In this document: positions 1-8,483 of the stretch, piece after piece | Position numbering within the stretch: position 1 is the first letter of the stretch | Layout: each line of letters starts with the position of its first letter | Notes under the pieces: model-generated | Databases searched by the model: none | What the model was told of the DNA's origin: nothing | Seen by the model: the letters and a program-made list of their open reading frames with translations, nothing else | NCBI GenBank assembly: GCA_963728495.1 | Contig: CAVSKI010000007.1 | Coordinates: 434,001 to 498,000, forward strand | Reading direction: 5' to 3' | Source of the DNA: JACVRW01 sp963728495 | GTDB lineage: Bacteria > Actinomycetota > Thermoleophilia > Solirubrobacterales > Thermoleophilaceae | DNA length: 64,000 nt | Translations under genes and position numbers: made by a program

Positions 1-1269
1 GGTGGGCTCGATGTCGCCGTCGCGCATGCGCTTGACCACCACCGCGCACTCGAGCAGGTCGGCGCGGAACTTGGGAAAGATGCGTCCGCGCGACACGTCG
101 CCCACGTTGTGACCGGCGCGCCCGATGCGCTGCAGCCCCGCTGTGACCGACTTCGGGGACTCGACCTGGATCACGAGATCTACCGCGCCCATGTCGATAC
201 CCAGTTCGAGCGATGACGTGGCCACCAGGCAGGGCAGCTGTCCCGACTTGAGCAGGTCCTCGACCACGAGGCGCTCCTCGCGTGCCAGCGATCCGTGATG
301 CGCTCGCGCAAGGTATACGGGCTTCTCGAGGCCCTCGGAGGCGAGCTCGTTGAGCCTGACGGCCAATCGCTCGGCGCCGCGCCGGCTGTTCACGAAGATG
401 ATCGTCGATCGGTGCTGCTTGACCAGCTCGAGCAGCTCCGGGTAGATGGCGGGCCAGATCGAGCGCGAGGTGACCGCCGACGTGCCGCCGAGTCCGTCGC
501 CCACCAAGTCGCCTCCGCCGGCCGCGGTGCCCATGCCGCCCACGGCGGGGTCGGTCACGTCGTGGGCATCGGGCTCGCGCATGTTTTCCACCGGCACCTG
601 GATCTTCAGGTCGAGCGGCTTGCGCACTCCGGCGTCGACGATCTTGCAGCGGCGACCGGTACCCACGAGGAAGCGCCCGACCTCCTCCAGCGGACGCTGA
701 GTGGCCGACAGCCCGATGCGCTGCACCTCATGGCTTGACACATGCTCGAGACGCTCCAGGGTCAGCGCGAGGTGGGCACCGCGCTTGGTGCGGGCCACGG
801 CATGGATCTCGTCGACGATCACGGAATCGGTGTCGACCAGGAACTCACGCGCCTTGGAGGTGAGCATCAGGTACAGCGACTCGGGGGTGGTGATGAGCAC
901 GTCGGGCGGCTTGCGCAGCATCGCCTGGCGCTCCTTCTGCGGCGTATCGCCGGTGCGGATCGCCACCGAGATGTCCCCGCCTATGCCCTTGAGCGGCGCG
1001 CGCAGGTTCTTCTCCACGTCATAGGAGAGCGCCTTCAGCGGCGAGACGTAGACCAGCCGGCCCCGCCCCGGATCGGCCACGAGGCGGTCGAGCCCCCAGA
1101 GGAAGGCCGCGAGCGTCTTTCCCGACCCGGTGGGAGCCGACACGAGCACGTTTTCACCGCTCGCGATCGCCGGCCAGGCCTGTGCCTGGGCCTCGGTGGG
1201 CCGCTCGAACGAACGGGTGAACCAGTCACGGACCTGCGGGGTGAACGATGCGAGCGGATCGGAAGCCAC
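1..1269 (-). CDS. Lhr-family ATP-dependent helicase, N-terminal part (runs off left edge)
   Basis: A superfamily 2 helicase reads leftward and leaves the window after 423 codons. Near the N terminus it has Walker A SAPTGSGKT (residues 44-52), followed by the DEIH box in VIVDEIHAV and the SAT motif in GLSATQRPLEEV. The second RecA domain has TIIFVNSRRGAERLA, then LGIDMGAVDLVIQVESPKS and QRIGRAGH. This order is typical of Lhr (large helicase-related) proteins, which unwind DNA or RNA:DNA in repair; the long C-terminal part would lie outside the window. I chose the GTG at 1269; another in-frame GTG lies three codons upstream. The start is only 38 bp from the divergent lipoprotein gene, so they share a promoter region. 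Confidence 0.9.
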   Translation of the reverse strand, partial: MASDPLASFTPQVRDWFTRSFERPTEAQAQAWPAIASGENVLVSAPTGSGKTLAAFLWGLDRLVADPGRGRLVYVSPLKALSYDVEKNLRAPLKGIGGDISVAIRTGDTPQKERQAMLRKPPDVLITTPESLYLMLTSKAREFLVDTDSVIVDEIHAVARTKRGAHLALTLERLEHVSSHEVQRIGLSATQRPLEEVGRFLVGTGRRCKIVDAGVRKPLDLKIQVPVENMREPDAHDVTDPAVGGMGTAAGGGDLVGDGLGGTSAVTSRSIWPAIYPELLELVKQHRSTIIFVNSRRGAERLAVRLNELASEGLEKPVYLARAHHGSLAREERLVVEDLLKSGQLPCLVATSSLELGIDMGAVDLVIQVESPKSVTAGLQRIGRAGHNVGDVSRGRIFPKFRADLLECAVVVKRMRDGDIEPT

Positions 1270-1307
1270 GCGACCCACGAGCGTACCGTGTGGATAGTCT
1301 CGGCAGC

Positions 1308-1601
1308 GTGAAAGTCACCCGCTCCCTGGTCCTCCTCGTCTCCGCTGTGGCCTTTGCTCTCCCCGGCTGCGGGGACGAGGTCGACGGTGCCGCCGACGAC
1401 GTGCAGAACCAGTTGGAGGAAGCGGGCCGGGACCTCCAGAAGCAGGGCCGTGAGCTGCGTGAGGACATCAAGGATGGCGCCTCGGAGCAGGAGATCCGCA
1501 ACCGGCTCGACGACCTCGAGCAGGAGGCTCGCGAGGAAGGCCAGGCGGCCGAGAAGGATTTCCAGGAGCTCAGAAAGGATGTCGAGAGCGAGCTCCCCTG
1601 A
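1308..1601 (+). CDS. Small lipoprotein with charged coiled-coil body
   Basis: A 97-residue product. The GTG at 1308 gives a short basic start, a hydrophobic stretch (LVLLVSAVAFALPGCG) and a lipobox-like LPGC, so it is probably a lipid-anchored exported protein. The remainder is almost entirely charged and Gln-rich (QNQLEEAGRDLQKQGRELRE and similar), with heptad-like spacing that predicts one long alpha helix or coiled coil. No family is recognised. It is transcribed away from the helicase, and the sulfatase follows 50 bp downstream. A longer reading frame from 1248 would overlap the helicase start and lose the signal peptide at the N terminus, so it is less likely. Confidence 0.75.
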   Translation: MKVTRSLVLLVSAVAFALPGCGDEVDGAADDVQNQLEEAGRDLQKQGRELREDIKDGASEQEIRNRLDDLEQEAREEGQAAEKDFQELRKDVESELP

Positions 1602-1651
1602 GGGCGCCGGCGCGCGCCGCATCCTTCCGCCGAGGCGCGTGTTGGAGGGAC

Positions 1652-3358
1652 ATGCGCACCAGCCTGGCCCTCGCCATCCTCCTCCTGCTCGCCCTGACCC
1701 CGGCGGCGGCGGCCAAGCCGAACATCGTGGTCCTGATGACCGACGACCAGACGCTCGCCTCGATGTCGGTGATGACCCAGACCAACCGGCTGATCGGTGA
1801 CCAGGGCACGACCTTCACGCGCAGCTTCGTCAACTACTCACTGTGCTGTCCCTCTCGCGCGACCCTCTACACGGGTCAGTACGCCCACAACCACGGCGTG
1901 CTGGGCAACGGTCCCCCGCTCGGTGGCTACACGCGTCTCGACAAGACGAACTGGCTGCCGCTCTGGCTGCAGGCCGCGGGCTACCGGACCATGCACGTGG
2001 GCAAGTTCCTCAACGGCTATGGCCGCCTGTCCGCGCCAACCGAGGTGCCGCCCGGCTTCAACGACTGGCACGGGACGATCGACCCCTCGACGTACTCCTT
2101 CTACAACTACACGGTCAACGAGAACGGAACGCTGCGTACCTACGGCGCGGCCAACGAGCCCGAGTTCTACTCCACCGATTTCTTTGCCCGGCGCGCGAAC
2201 GAGCTGATCGCGGCGGCCGCCCCTTCGGATCAGCCCTTCTTCATGTCGGTGGCCTTCCTGGCGCCTCACGCAGGTCAGCCGGTCGAGCCCGACGACCCCG
2301 CCGGCCAGTCCACACCCGCCGTGGCTCCGCGGCATGCGAACGCCTTCTCGACCGTGGGCCTGCCGCAGCCCGCCTCGTTCAACGAGGCGGACATGAGCGA
2401 CAAGCCCGCCCTCATGCAGCGCCGGCCTTTGCTCACGCCGGCGCGCGTGGCGGCGATTCAGGAGAACTACCAGCAGCGCCTCGAATCGCTGCTGGCGGTG
2501 GACGAGGCGGTGGCCTCCATCGTCGGCGGGCTGGAGACCGCGGGTGAGCTCGACGACACCCTGATCCTGTTCACCAGCGACAACGGCTTCTTCCACGGCG
2601 AGCACCGTGTGCGCCAGGGCAAGCTGCTCGTGTACGAGCCGTCGATCCGGCTGCCGTTGCTCATGCGCGGGCCCGGCGTGCCCGAGAACGAGAGCCAGTC
2701 GCAGCTGGTCACGAACGCCGACCTCGCCCCCACGATCCTCGACGCCGCCGACGCCCGGCCCGGGCGCGCCCAGGACGGCCGCTCGCTACTCGACCTGGTC
2801 GAGGATCCCGGTGTCCAGTGGGGTCGCGAGTTGCTGCTCGAAGGCGGAACCAACTCGGGCCTCACCTACACCGCGCTGCGCAACTACCGCTGGAAGTGGG
2901 TGGAGCACGGCAACGGCGAACGCGAGCTCTACGACCTGGAGAGCGATCCCGAGGAGCTCGCGAACCGGGCCGCCGATCCGGCCCTGGCGCCGCTGCGCAG
3001 CGCGATGTCGGCCCGCCTCGCGGCGCTGCGCGCGTGCGCGGGCAGGTCCTGTCGAGCCAAGCCCGCCCTGCGCTTCGACGTGGCGCGCCGGCGCTGCCTG
3101 TTCAACGTGGCCGTCCGCGGCAGCGACGCGCGCGCCATCGACCGGGCGGAGTTCCTGGTACGCCGGCGGCCCCGCCGCGGCGCGGCGAACGCGCCGGCGA
3201 GCTTCCGGCGCCTCGCTCGTGACGTCAAGCTCGGCTTCCGCAAGCGCGTGAGGGCGGTTGGCGTTCTGCCCGGGCGCCGATTCCTGATGCGGGCGCGCGT
3301 GCGCCTGGACGACGGCCGCTCGGTGACGCTGGACGAGAAGCGGCGCGCCTGCCGCTGA
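1652..3358 (+). CDS. Secreted sulfatase (arylsulfatase/N-sulfoglucosamine type)
   Basis: A 568-residue exported sulfatase. An N-terminal signal peptide (residues 1-21, ending AAAA) is followed by the metal-binding start PNIVVLMTDDQ (Asp31-Asp32) and the formylglycine motif CCPSR, with Cys65 as the residue converted by a formylglycine-generating enzyme. Later family segments include TMHVGKFLNGY, FTSDNGFFHGEHR and GKLLVYEPSIRLPLL. It should hydrolyse sulfate esters outside the cell. The ATG at 1652 has a good GGAGGG ribosome site 8 nt upstream. The last ~110 residues are Arg-rich and look like an added C-terminal domain. No formylglycine-generating enzyme gene is in the window. Confidence 0.93.
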   Translation: MRTSLALAILLLLALTPAAAAKPNIVVLMTDDQTLASMSVMTQTNRLIGDQGTTFTRSFVNYSLCCPSRATLYTGQYAHNHGVLGNGPPLGGYTRLDKTNWLPLWLQAAGYRTMHVGKFLNGYGRLSAPTEVPPGFNDWHGTIDPSTYSFYNYTVNENGTLRTYGAANEPEFYSTDFFARRANELIAAAAPSDQPFFMSVAFLAPHAGQPVEPDDPAGQSTPAVAPRHANAFSTVGLPQPASFNEADMSDKPALMQRRPLLTPARVAAIQENYQQRLESLLAVDEAVASIVGGLETAGELDDTLILFTSDNGFFHGEHRVRQGKLLVYEPSIRLPLLMRGPGVPENESQSQLVTNADLAPTILDAADARPGRAQDGRSLLDLVEDPGVQWGRELLLEGGTNSGLTYTALRNYRWKWVEHGNGERELYDLESDPEELANRAADPALAPLRSAMSARLAALRACAGRSCRAKPALRFDVARRRCLFNVAVRGSDARAIDRAEFLVRRRPRRGAANAPASFRRLARDVKLGFRKRVRAVGVLPGRRFLMRARVRLDDGRSVTLDEKRRACR

Positions 3359-3366
3359 CAGAACGG

Positions 3367-3411
3367 CGAGCGTCGAGTTCGTCCGCGTATGCGCGGCAAA
3401 CTCGACGCTCG
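3367..3411. repeat. 45-bp palindromic intergenic repeat, copy 1
   Basis: A near-perfect hairpin between two convergent genes. Its 13-nt arms (3367-3379 and 3399-3411) are exact reverse complements, starting CGAGCGTCGA and ending TCGACGCTCG. A second element of identical length and design lies at 18019-18063. Both share the ten outer bases on each side and the core TATGCGCG at the same offset. Placed after the sulfatase stop, it may act as a transcription terminator, but it has no T-tract. Confidence 0.85.
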
Positions 3412-3424
3412 GTCTGCGTTTTGG

Positions 3425-4174
3425 TCAGGCCGCGGCGGGCGTCACGGCCGGAGCGGGCGCGCTGCCCGCGCCGCCGCGAGGCGGACGCACGCTCAGGACG
3501 ATGAGACCCAGTGCCCCGACCAGGAGGGCCGTGCCGCTCCCGATGGCGGTCCATCCCAGCTCATCCAGGAAGGGCACCTTCGCGCCGCCGCTGATGTCGG
3601 CGTACACACCCGGCGATCCGTCCTCGTTCATCACGACCACGGACCAGTCGCCGTCATCGATATTCCAGTTGAGGGTCTGGATTCCGGTCCCGTGCGTCGA
3701 GGCGGCCCAGATCCCAGCTTCCGCCGGCCGGGCGGGCTTGCGCTCCCCGGCTACGGGGCTGTAGCTCGCCTCGAACGGGTCGGAGTCGATGTCCGTAACC
3801 GTGGTGTGGGCCACGTCGCGCAGGTAGGACGAGACCTCATTGGTGCGGGCGATCCCCACGAACACGGCCTCGTCGGCCCGGGAGGCCACCTCCAGGCGGA
3901 CCTCACCCAGGTCGCTCGACTCGGCGATCCAATCGGTTCCGGCGAGATCGACGTCGAGGTTCTCGGTGGCAAGGGCGCGCGTGCCGGCGCCGAAGCGCTC
4001 GCTGTCGGTGGAGAGATAGCCCTGCTCGTCCTTCTGGCTGTCCCCCCACAGAGCGAAGGCGCCCAGGCCCAGGACTCCGACGGCCAACAGGCTGGCGAGA
4101 GCTCCGGTGGCCACGGCGGCAATGCGCACGGCGGACCAGCGCTTGGATGATGTGTCTGTGTTCGTCGAGTTCAT
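3425..4174 (-). CDS. Hypothetical two-TM membrane protein
   Basis: A 249-residue protein starting MNSTNTDTSSKRWSAV. A hydrophobic segment at residues ~16-40 and a second at ~208-230 bracket a ~165-residue region that is probably extracellular. That region contains EAVFVGIARTNEVSSYL and WSVVVMNEDGSPGV, phrases I associate with actinobacterial membrane proteins of unknown function. The C-terminal tail is Ala/Pro-rich. The ATG at 4174 overlaps the possible ATG at 4173 of the divergent SGNH hydrolase, so one of the two genes must use a different start. No function can be assigned. Confidence 0.75.
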   Translation of the reverse strand: MNSTNTDTSSKRWSAVRIAAVATGALASLLAVGVLGLGAFALWGDSQKDEQGYLSTDSERFGAGTRALATENLDVDLAGTDWIAESSDLGEVRLEVASRADEAVFVGIARTNEVSSYLRDVAHTTVTDIDSDPFEASYSPVAGERKPARPAEAGIWAASTHGTGIQTLNWNIDDGDWSVVVMNEDGSPGVYADISGGAKVPFLDELGWTAIGSGTALLVGALGLIVLSVRPPRGGAGSAPAPAVTPAAA

Positions 4175-4202
4175 GCCAACCAGGGTCCCAGCGTGGAAGA
4201 CG

Positions 4203-4913
4203 TTGAGACACTGGGGCCAGCAGGTCGGCCTCGGTGCGGTTATCCGCATTCTTGCCGTGGCCGCTTTGGCCGGTGGTTGCGGCGGTGCCGAAGACTCTTC
4301 CGCGCCCGAGACCGAACCGCCCGGGGGTCTGACGATCGTGGCCGCTCTGGGCGACTCCATCACCGCGGGCGCGCCGCTCTGGGATCCCAACCCCGGCTTT
4401 CGCACCCAAATCCCGGACCCCGACCGGCGCAGCCAGTACGGCTATTGGGCCGAGCGCGCGCTTCCGGGTACTCGCTTTCGCAACTGCGGCGTCAACGGCC
4501 AGCGCACCGATGAGATCGCCGCGCGGCTCGGGCAATGCGCCGAGGGTGCCGACGTGCTGATCGTTCAGGGCGGGGTCAACGACATCGCGCAGGGGCTTCC
4601 GGTGGAGGGCGCGGCCGAGAACCTGCGGGCAATGGCGCGGCGGGGCACGGAGCTCGGCCTGCGGGTGGCCATCGTCGAGCTGTTGCCCTGGAACGGCGGC
4701 TCCCCAATGGCTTACCGGCCGATCCGCGCCCTCAACCAACGCATCGCCGCCATCGGCCGGCAGGAGAAGGTCCCGGTGATCGAGTGGTATCGAGTGCTGG
4801 AGGACCCGCGCCGCCCCGGCCGCATGCGCCAGCGCTGGACGAGCGACGGGGCCCATCCCTCGATCGAGGGCTATCGGCGCCTAGGCGAGGCCGTGGAGCT
4901 CCCGGGCTCGTAG
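4203..4913 (+). CDS. SGNH/GDSL-family lipase or esterase, probable lipoprotein
   Basis: An SGNH-fold hydrolase. It has block I ALGDSITAG (nucleophile Ser), the Gly of block II in NCGVNGQRTDEIA, block III VQGGVNDIA, and block V DGAHPSIEGY with the catalytic Asp and His. An N-terminal hydrophobic stretch ending ALAGGCGG looks like a lipobox, so it is likely an anchored extracytoplasmic esterase. The start is uncertain. TTG at 4203 gives a normal-length signal. ATG at 4173 or 4107 would overlap the divergent neighbour. The last ~11 codons overlap, antisense, the remnant of a uracil-DNA glycosylase gene (4881-4970). Confidence 0.85.
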   Translation: MRHWGQQVGLGAVIRILAVAALAGGCGGAEDSSAPETEPPGGLTIVAALGDSITAGAPLWDPNPGFRTQIPDPDRRSQYGYWAERALPGTRFRNCGVNGQRTDEIAARLGQCAEGADVLIVQGGVNDIAQGLPVEGAAENLRAMARRGTELGLRVAIVELLPWNGGSPMAYRPIRALNQRIAAIGRQEKVPVIEWYRVLEDPRRPGRMRQRWTSDGAHPSIEGYRRLGEAVELPGS

Positions 4914-4970
4914 GAACACGGCGTCGATCATCGGCTCGGTCAGCTTGCCGCTGAAGGTGTTCTGCTGGGA
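4881..4970 (-). pseudogene. 3'-end remnant of a second uracil-DNA glycosylase gene
   Basis: Read on the minus strand, this segment encodes SQQNTFSGKLTEPMIDAVF followed by LRARELHGLA and a stop at 4881-4883. It closely matches the C terminus of the intact glycosylase at 5695-6387 (SQQNTFTGRLTEPMLDAIF, then ERARNLAST). Similarity ends abruptly before SQQN: the preceding codons read ILGPF where the intact gene has the catalytic CYHP segment. There is no start codon or catalytic domain, so it is a fragment, probably left by recombination that brought in the sequence at ~4975-6387. Confidence 0.8.
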
Positions 4971-5049
4971 GAAGGGTCCTAGAATGCGGTTGCCCGGCGG
5001 CCGGTCGGGGGGAGGCTGGTGATGACTCGGGGCGACGGAGGAGTGGCGA

Positions 5050-5659
5050 ATGGGTTCGACGTACCTGCACGCGGTGGCCTCGCTGGACGGCTACATCGCC
5101 GACGAGCGCGACGACGTGGGGCCGCTCCACGACTGGTATTTCAAGCGGCGACCATCCCCTCGTCGACGAAGACCACTCCGATGTCCACGGTGCGCCATTC
5201 CGGGTCTCGGCGGCCTCGGCTGACTACGTGCGTGGCCTGTGGTCGCGCCAGAGGGTCCTGGTCATCGGGCGGCACCAATTCGACCTGACCAACGGCTGGG
5301 AGGGCCACCCGCCGGCGAGCGACCACGTCGTGGTCGTGTCGCACCGACCGCGCCCGACGGCCTGGCACCCGGAGGCGCCGTACCACTTCGCCACCTCGGT
5401 GGAGGAGGGAATCGCGCGAGCACAGGAGCTGGCCGGCGAGGGGGAGATTGGTGTGGGCGCCGGTGAGATCGGCGGGCAGGCACTGTCGCTGGGGCTCATC
5501 GACCATGTGGCGATCGACATCGTGCCGGTCGTCTTCGGCCGGGGGAAGCCGTACTTCGGGACGCTCGCCAACGGCCACCTGATGCTCGAGGATCCTGAGG
5601 TGGTCATCCAAGGCGACGGGGTGCTCCACTTGCGTTATCCGGTGCGTCGGGAACGCTAG
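5050..5659 (+). pseudogene. RibD C-terminal/dihydrofolate reductase-like protein, frameshifted
   Basis: Two reading frames together make one reductase of the RibD-C/DHFR-like family. The first frame starts at ATG 5050 behind a strong GGAGG at 5037-5042 and reads MGSTYLHAVASLDGYIADE to LHDWYF. The second continues from 5144 with GDHPLVDEDHSDVHG, then VLVIGRHQFDLTNGW and PVVFGRGKPYFG to the stop at 5657-5659. The break lies at 5143-5149 in aagcggcg. Restoring one CG there joins the frames as WYFKRGDHPLVDE, so it may be a sequence error rather than true decay. Family members reduce pteridine- or pyrimidine-like substrates with NADPH. The gene sits between a glycosylase remnant and the intact glycosylase. 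Confidence 0.82.
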
Positions 5660-5694
5660 ATGCACACCCGGCACCGTGCACAGGTTGCCGGCGG

Positions 5695-6387
5695 TTATGG
5701 AGGCACATTCGTGGAAGCCAAGTTGCGGGCGCGCTCGAAGATCGCGTCGAGCATCGGCTCTGTCAGGCGTCCCGTGAACGTGTTCTGCTGGCTCGGGTGG
5801 TAGCAGCCGAGCAGCACCGGGCCGCCCTCCCCGGGAATGAACTCGGCACCGTGGCCGAAGTGTGGTTTGGGTCGGAGATCGAGCAGGCGGCAGGCGGCGT
5901 CCCACGCGAAGGCGCCCAGGCACACGATTACCGCCGGCGCCAGCAGCGACAGCTCCTCGGCCGCGTAGGGCAGGCAGTTGTCGCGTTCGGCCGGCAGCGG
6001 CTTGTTGGCCGGCGGGGCGCAGCGGACCGCGGCGGTCACCCATGCCCCGTCGAGCCGCAGGCCGTCGTCGCGATGGACTGAGGTGGCCTGATTGGCGAAG
6101 CCCGTGCGGTGCATCGAGGCGAACAGCCAGTCGGCCGAGCGGTCGCCGGTGAACACGCGGCCCGTGCGGTTGCCCCCGTGCGCGGCGGGCGCCAGGCCGA
6201 GCACGTACACCCCCGCCCGGGGATCGCCGAAGCCGGGCAGCGGACGTCCCCAGTACTCCTCGTCGCGAAAGGCCGCGCGCTTCTCCCGGGCCACCCGCTC
6301 GCGCCACTCCACCAGCCGCGGGCACCTGCGGCAGCGGACGATGCGCTGCTCTAGTCCTTTAAGCGTCTGCCCGTGGTGAACAGCCAC
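5695..6387 (-). CDS. Uracil-DNA glycosylase, family 5-like (Fe-S)
   Basis: A 230-residue glycosylase that removes uracil or deaminated bases from DNA. The N-terminal CRRCPRLVEWRE supplies two of the four cysteines expected for the iron-sulfur cluster. Motif A is GLAPAAHGGNRTGRVFTGD and motif B is CYHPSQQNTF, the pattern of family 5 (UDGb) enzymes. The further cysteines in VRCAPPANKPLP and NCLPYA fit the cluster. It overlaps the 3' end of the upstream ABC permease by 37 nt, so the true start may be an internal codon near LKGLEQRI. Its own C-terminal sequence is duplicated as a remnant at 4881-4970. Confidence 0.93.
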   Translation of the reverse strand: MAVHHGQTLKGLEQRIVRCRRCPRLVEWRERVAREKRAAFRDEEYWGRPLPGFGDPRAGVYVLGLAPAAHGGNRTGRVFTGDRSADWLFASMHRTGFANQATSVHRDDGLRLDGAWVTAAVRCAPPANKPLPAERDNCLPYAAEELSLLAPAVIVCLGAFAWDAACRLLDLRPKPHFGHGAEFIPGEGGPVLLGCYHPSQQNTFTGRLTEPMLDAIFERARNLASTNVPP

Positions 6388-7106
6388 TGCGACCAGCCGT
6401 ATACGGGAATCGCCAGGGCGGCAACGACCGCGAGCGAGAGCCAGATCGACACGTCGCTCTCACCGAGGAAGCCGTAGCGAACCGCGTTGACGAGGTAGAA
6501 GACCGGGTTGAAGTGGGAGAGCTCCTCCCAGGGCGAGGGAAGCACCTCGACCGAGTAGAAGACCCCGCCGACGAAGGCCAGTGGCAGGATCACGATGTTG
6601 GAGATGAAGGTCGTGTGGTCCCAGGTTTCGGCGTAGATCCCCACCACCACTCCGAGCGCACTGAACAGCACCAGCCCGAGCGTGACCCCCGCGATCAAAG
6701 CCAGGGGTTGCTCGACCGGAACGCCCACGAACACAACCGAGAGCACCAGCAGCGAGCCCCCGATGGCCAGGGCGCGGAAGATGCCTCCCACCGTGAATCC
6801 GAACGCCACCTGCCAGGCGGGCAGCGGAGCGGAGAGAACGTCGTGGATGTAGCGGTCGAAGCGGGCCTGGAAGATCGACGACGCGTTGTTGGCGTAGGCG
6901 GCCTGGACCATGCCCATCGTGATCAGCCCGGGCACGATGAACACCTCGTAGTCGACGGAGCTCACCTGGTCGATGCGTCCGCCCAGCGAGAGCCCGAACA
7001 CGAGGATGAACAGAATCGAGGAGATCACCGGCGCGAGCACGGTCTGGGTCCACAGCTTGGACACGCGCAGCGTTTCGCGCCGGCACAGCCAGGCCAGGCC
7101 GGTCAC
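6351..7106 (-). CDS. ABC-2 type exporter permease (NodJ/DrrB-like)
   Basis: A 251-residue integral membrane protein with six hydrophobic segments, beginning LAPVISSILFILVFGLSLG. It includes the ABC-2 phrase VDYEVFIVPGLITMGMVQ and the downstream VFYSVEVLPSPW and HFNPVFYLVNAVRYGFLG. It should pair with the ATPase encoded immediately upstream, whose stop overlaps its start by 4 nt (7103-7106). Such pairs export lipids, polysaccharides or drugs; the substrate cannot be told from sequence. Confidence 0.93.
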   Translation of the reverse strand: MTGLAWLCRRETLRVSKLWTQTVLAPVISSILFILVFGLSLGGRIDQVSSVDYEVFIVPGLITMGMVQAAYANNASSIFQARFDRYIHDVLSAPLPAWQVAFGFTVGGIFRALAIGGSLLVLSVVFVGVPVEQPLALIAGVTLGLVLFSALGVVVGIYAETWDHTTFISNIVILPLAFVGGVFYSVEVLPSPWEELSHFNPVFYLVNAVRYGFLGESDVSIWLSLAVVAALAIPVYGWSQWLFTTGRRLKD

Positions 7107-7831
7107 GACCTCATCGCATTCACGTAGACGTCCTCGAGCCGGTCGCCGCCGAAATGGTCGCGCAGGCCCGACGCCGTATCGCGAGCGATCAGGCGGCCGT
7201 CGCGGATCAGCCCGATCTCATCGCACAGCTCCTCGGCCTCCTCCAGATAGTGGGTGGTGAGGAGGATCGTCGTGCCCTCGGCGTGCAGCTGGCGGATGTA
7301 GCGCCACAGCTCCATCCGCAGCTCGTAGTCGACGCCGGCCGTGGGCTCGTCGAGGATCACCAGGCGCGGGCGATGCATGAGCGCGCGGGCCAGCAGCAGA
7401 CGCCGCCGCTGGCCGCCCGACAAGCGCGGGGCGCGCGTATCGCGCTTGTGCTCGAGCCCGAAGGCGGCCACCAGCTCATCGGCCCGGGGGCCGGGATCCT
7501 TCATCCCGAAGTACCCGCCGTGGTACATCAGCGTCTCGCGGACGGTGAGGAAGCGGTCGAGGTTGATGTCCTGCTCGGCCAGCCCGATCCAAGACCGGGC
7601 GGTGAGCGAGTGGTGGGGCTCGCCGAACACGCGGATCTCGCCCGAGCTCACCCGCAGCAGGTTGCACACGGCGCTGATGAGCGTGGTCTTGCCCGCCCCG
7701 TTGGGGCCGAGGAGGCCGAAGAAGGCACCCGACGGGATCTCCAGGTCGAAGTCCTCCAGCGCCAGCGTGCCGTCGCCGTAGCGCTTGGTCAGCGCTCGCA
7801 GGCTCAGGGCGGAGTCGTCACGGAACACCAT
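7103..7831 (-). CDS. ABC exporter ATP-binding protein (NodI/DrrA-like)
   Basis: A 242-residue cytoplasmic ATPase. It has Walker A GPNGAGKTT, the Q-loop region (GLAEQDINLDRF), signature LSGGQRRRLLLARAL, Walker B LVILDEPTAGVD and the H-loop LLTTHYLEEAEEL. The T-A-G-V-D D-loop and the overall length fit the ABC-2 exporter group that includes NodI, DrrA and CcmA. It is translationally coupled to the permease at 6351-7106. The divergent CAP-domain gene starts 43 bp away. Confidence 0.95.
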   Translation of the reverse strand: MVFRDDSALSLRALTKRYGDGTLALEDFDLEIPSGAFFGLLGPNGAGKTTLISAVCNLLRVSSGEIRVFGEPHHSLTARSWIGLAEQDINLDRFLTVRETLMYHGGYFGMKDPGPRADELVAAFGLEHKRDTRAPRLSGGQRRRLLLARALMHRPRLVILDEPTAGVDYELRMELWRYIRQLHAEGTTILLTTHYLEEAEELCDEIGLIRDGRLIARDTASGLRDHFGGDRLEDVYVNAMRS

Positions 7832-7874
7832 TACGAGGCTATCGACGGCATCTGCCCTGCCGATTACGAGGGCC

Positions 7875-8483
7875 GTGAACGCCGGTTTGCTCCTCTACCT
7901 GCTGGCGGCCGCGCTGATCGTGGGCGGCATGGCGGTCCGCGAGTCGCGCAGCCAGAGCCATTCGGACTCCGCCGAGCGCTTCAGCACCAAGCGCTCGGGC
8001 TGTGGGCGCGATGCCGGCCTGAGGCCCAGCGAGCTTCGCCCGCCGCGCATCCGCGAGCTCATCGTCTGCTTGCACAACGAGGAGCGGGCCCGGCGCGGAC
8101 TGCCCGCCCTCGAATACGAGACGCGCCTCGAGACCGCCGCCCAGCGCCACGCCGCGGACATGGTGGCGCGGGAGTTCTTCGCCCATGAGACGCCGGAGGG
8201 CCTCGGCCCGGCGGAGCGCGCCCTGAGCGCCGGCTATCCGACCAAGCACTATTCCTCCGGGGAGAACCTGGCCTGGGGCACTGGCCTGGAGGCCTCGCCG
8301 GTGGAGATCATCGACGGCTGGATGTACAGCCCCGGCCACCGCGAGAACATCCTGCGAAAAGCCTTCACGCAGATCGGCGTGGGGGTGGCGCCGGGCGTTC
8401 CCGAGAAGCCGAAGGACCCGTTGCCCGGCGCGACCTACGCGGTCAGCTTCGGTGGTCCGCCGCTACCGGTGGCGGCGCCATGA
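7875..8483 (+). CDS. CAP/SCP (YkwD-like) extracytoplasmic protein
   Basis: A 202-residue protein from GTG 7875 with an N-terminal membrane anchor or signal (AGLLLYLLAAALIVGGMAV). The CAP domain then spans residues ~60-200: LHNEERARRGLPAL, AAQRHAADMVAREFFAH, YSSGENLAWG and SPGHRENILRKAFTQIGVG. The conserved His and Glu of the CAP cavity are present (FFAH, GEN, GHRENI). Bacterial YkwD-like proteins are secreted, and their function is mostly unknown. A longer frame from 7785 would overlap the ABC ATPase start. It overlaps the next gene by 4 nt. Confidence 0.9.
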   Translation: MNAGLLLYLLAAALIVGGMAVRESRSQSHSDSAERFSTKRSGCGRDAGLRPSELRPPRIRELIVCLHNEERARRGLPALEYETRLETAAQRHAADMVAREFFAHETPEGLGPAERALSAGYPTKHYSSGENLAWGTGLEASPVEIIDGWMYSPGHRENILRKAFTQIGVGVAPGVPEKPKDPLPGATYAVSFGGPPLPVAAP

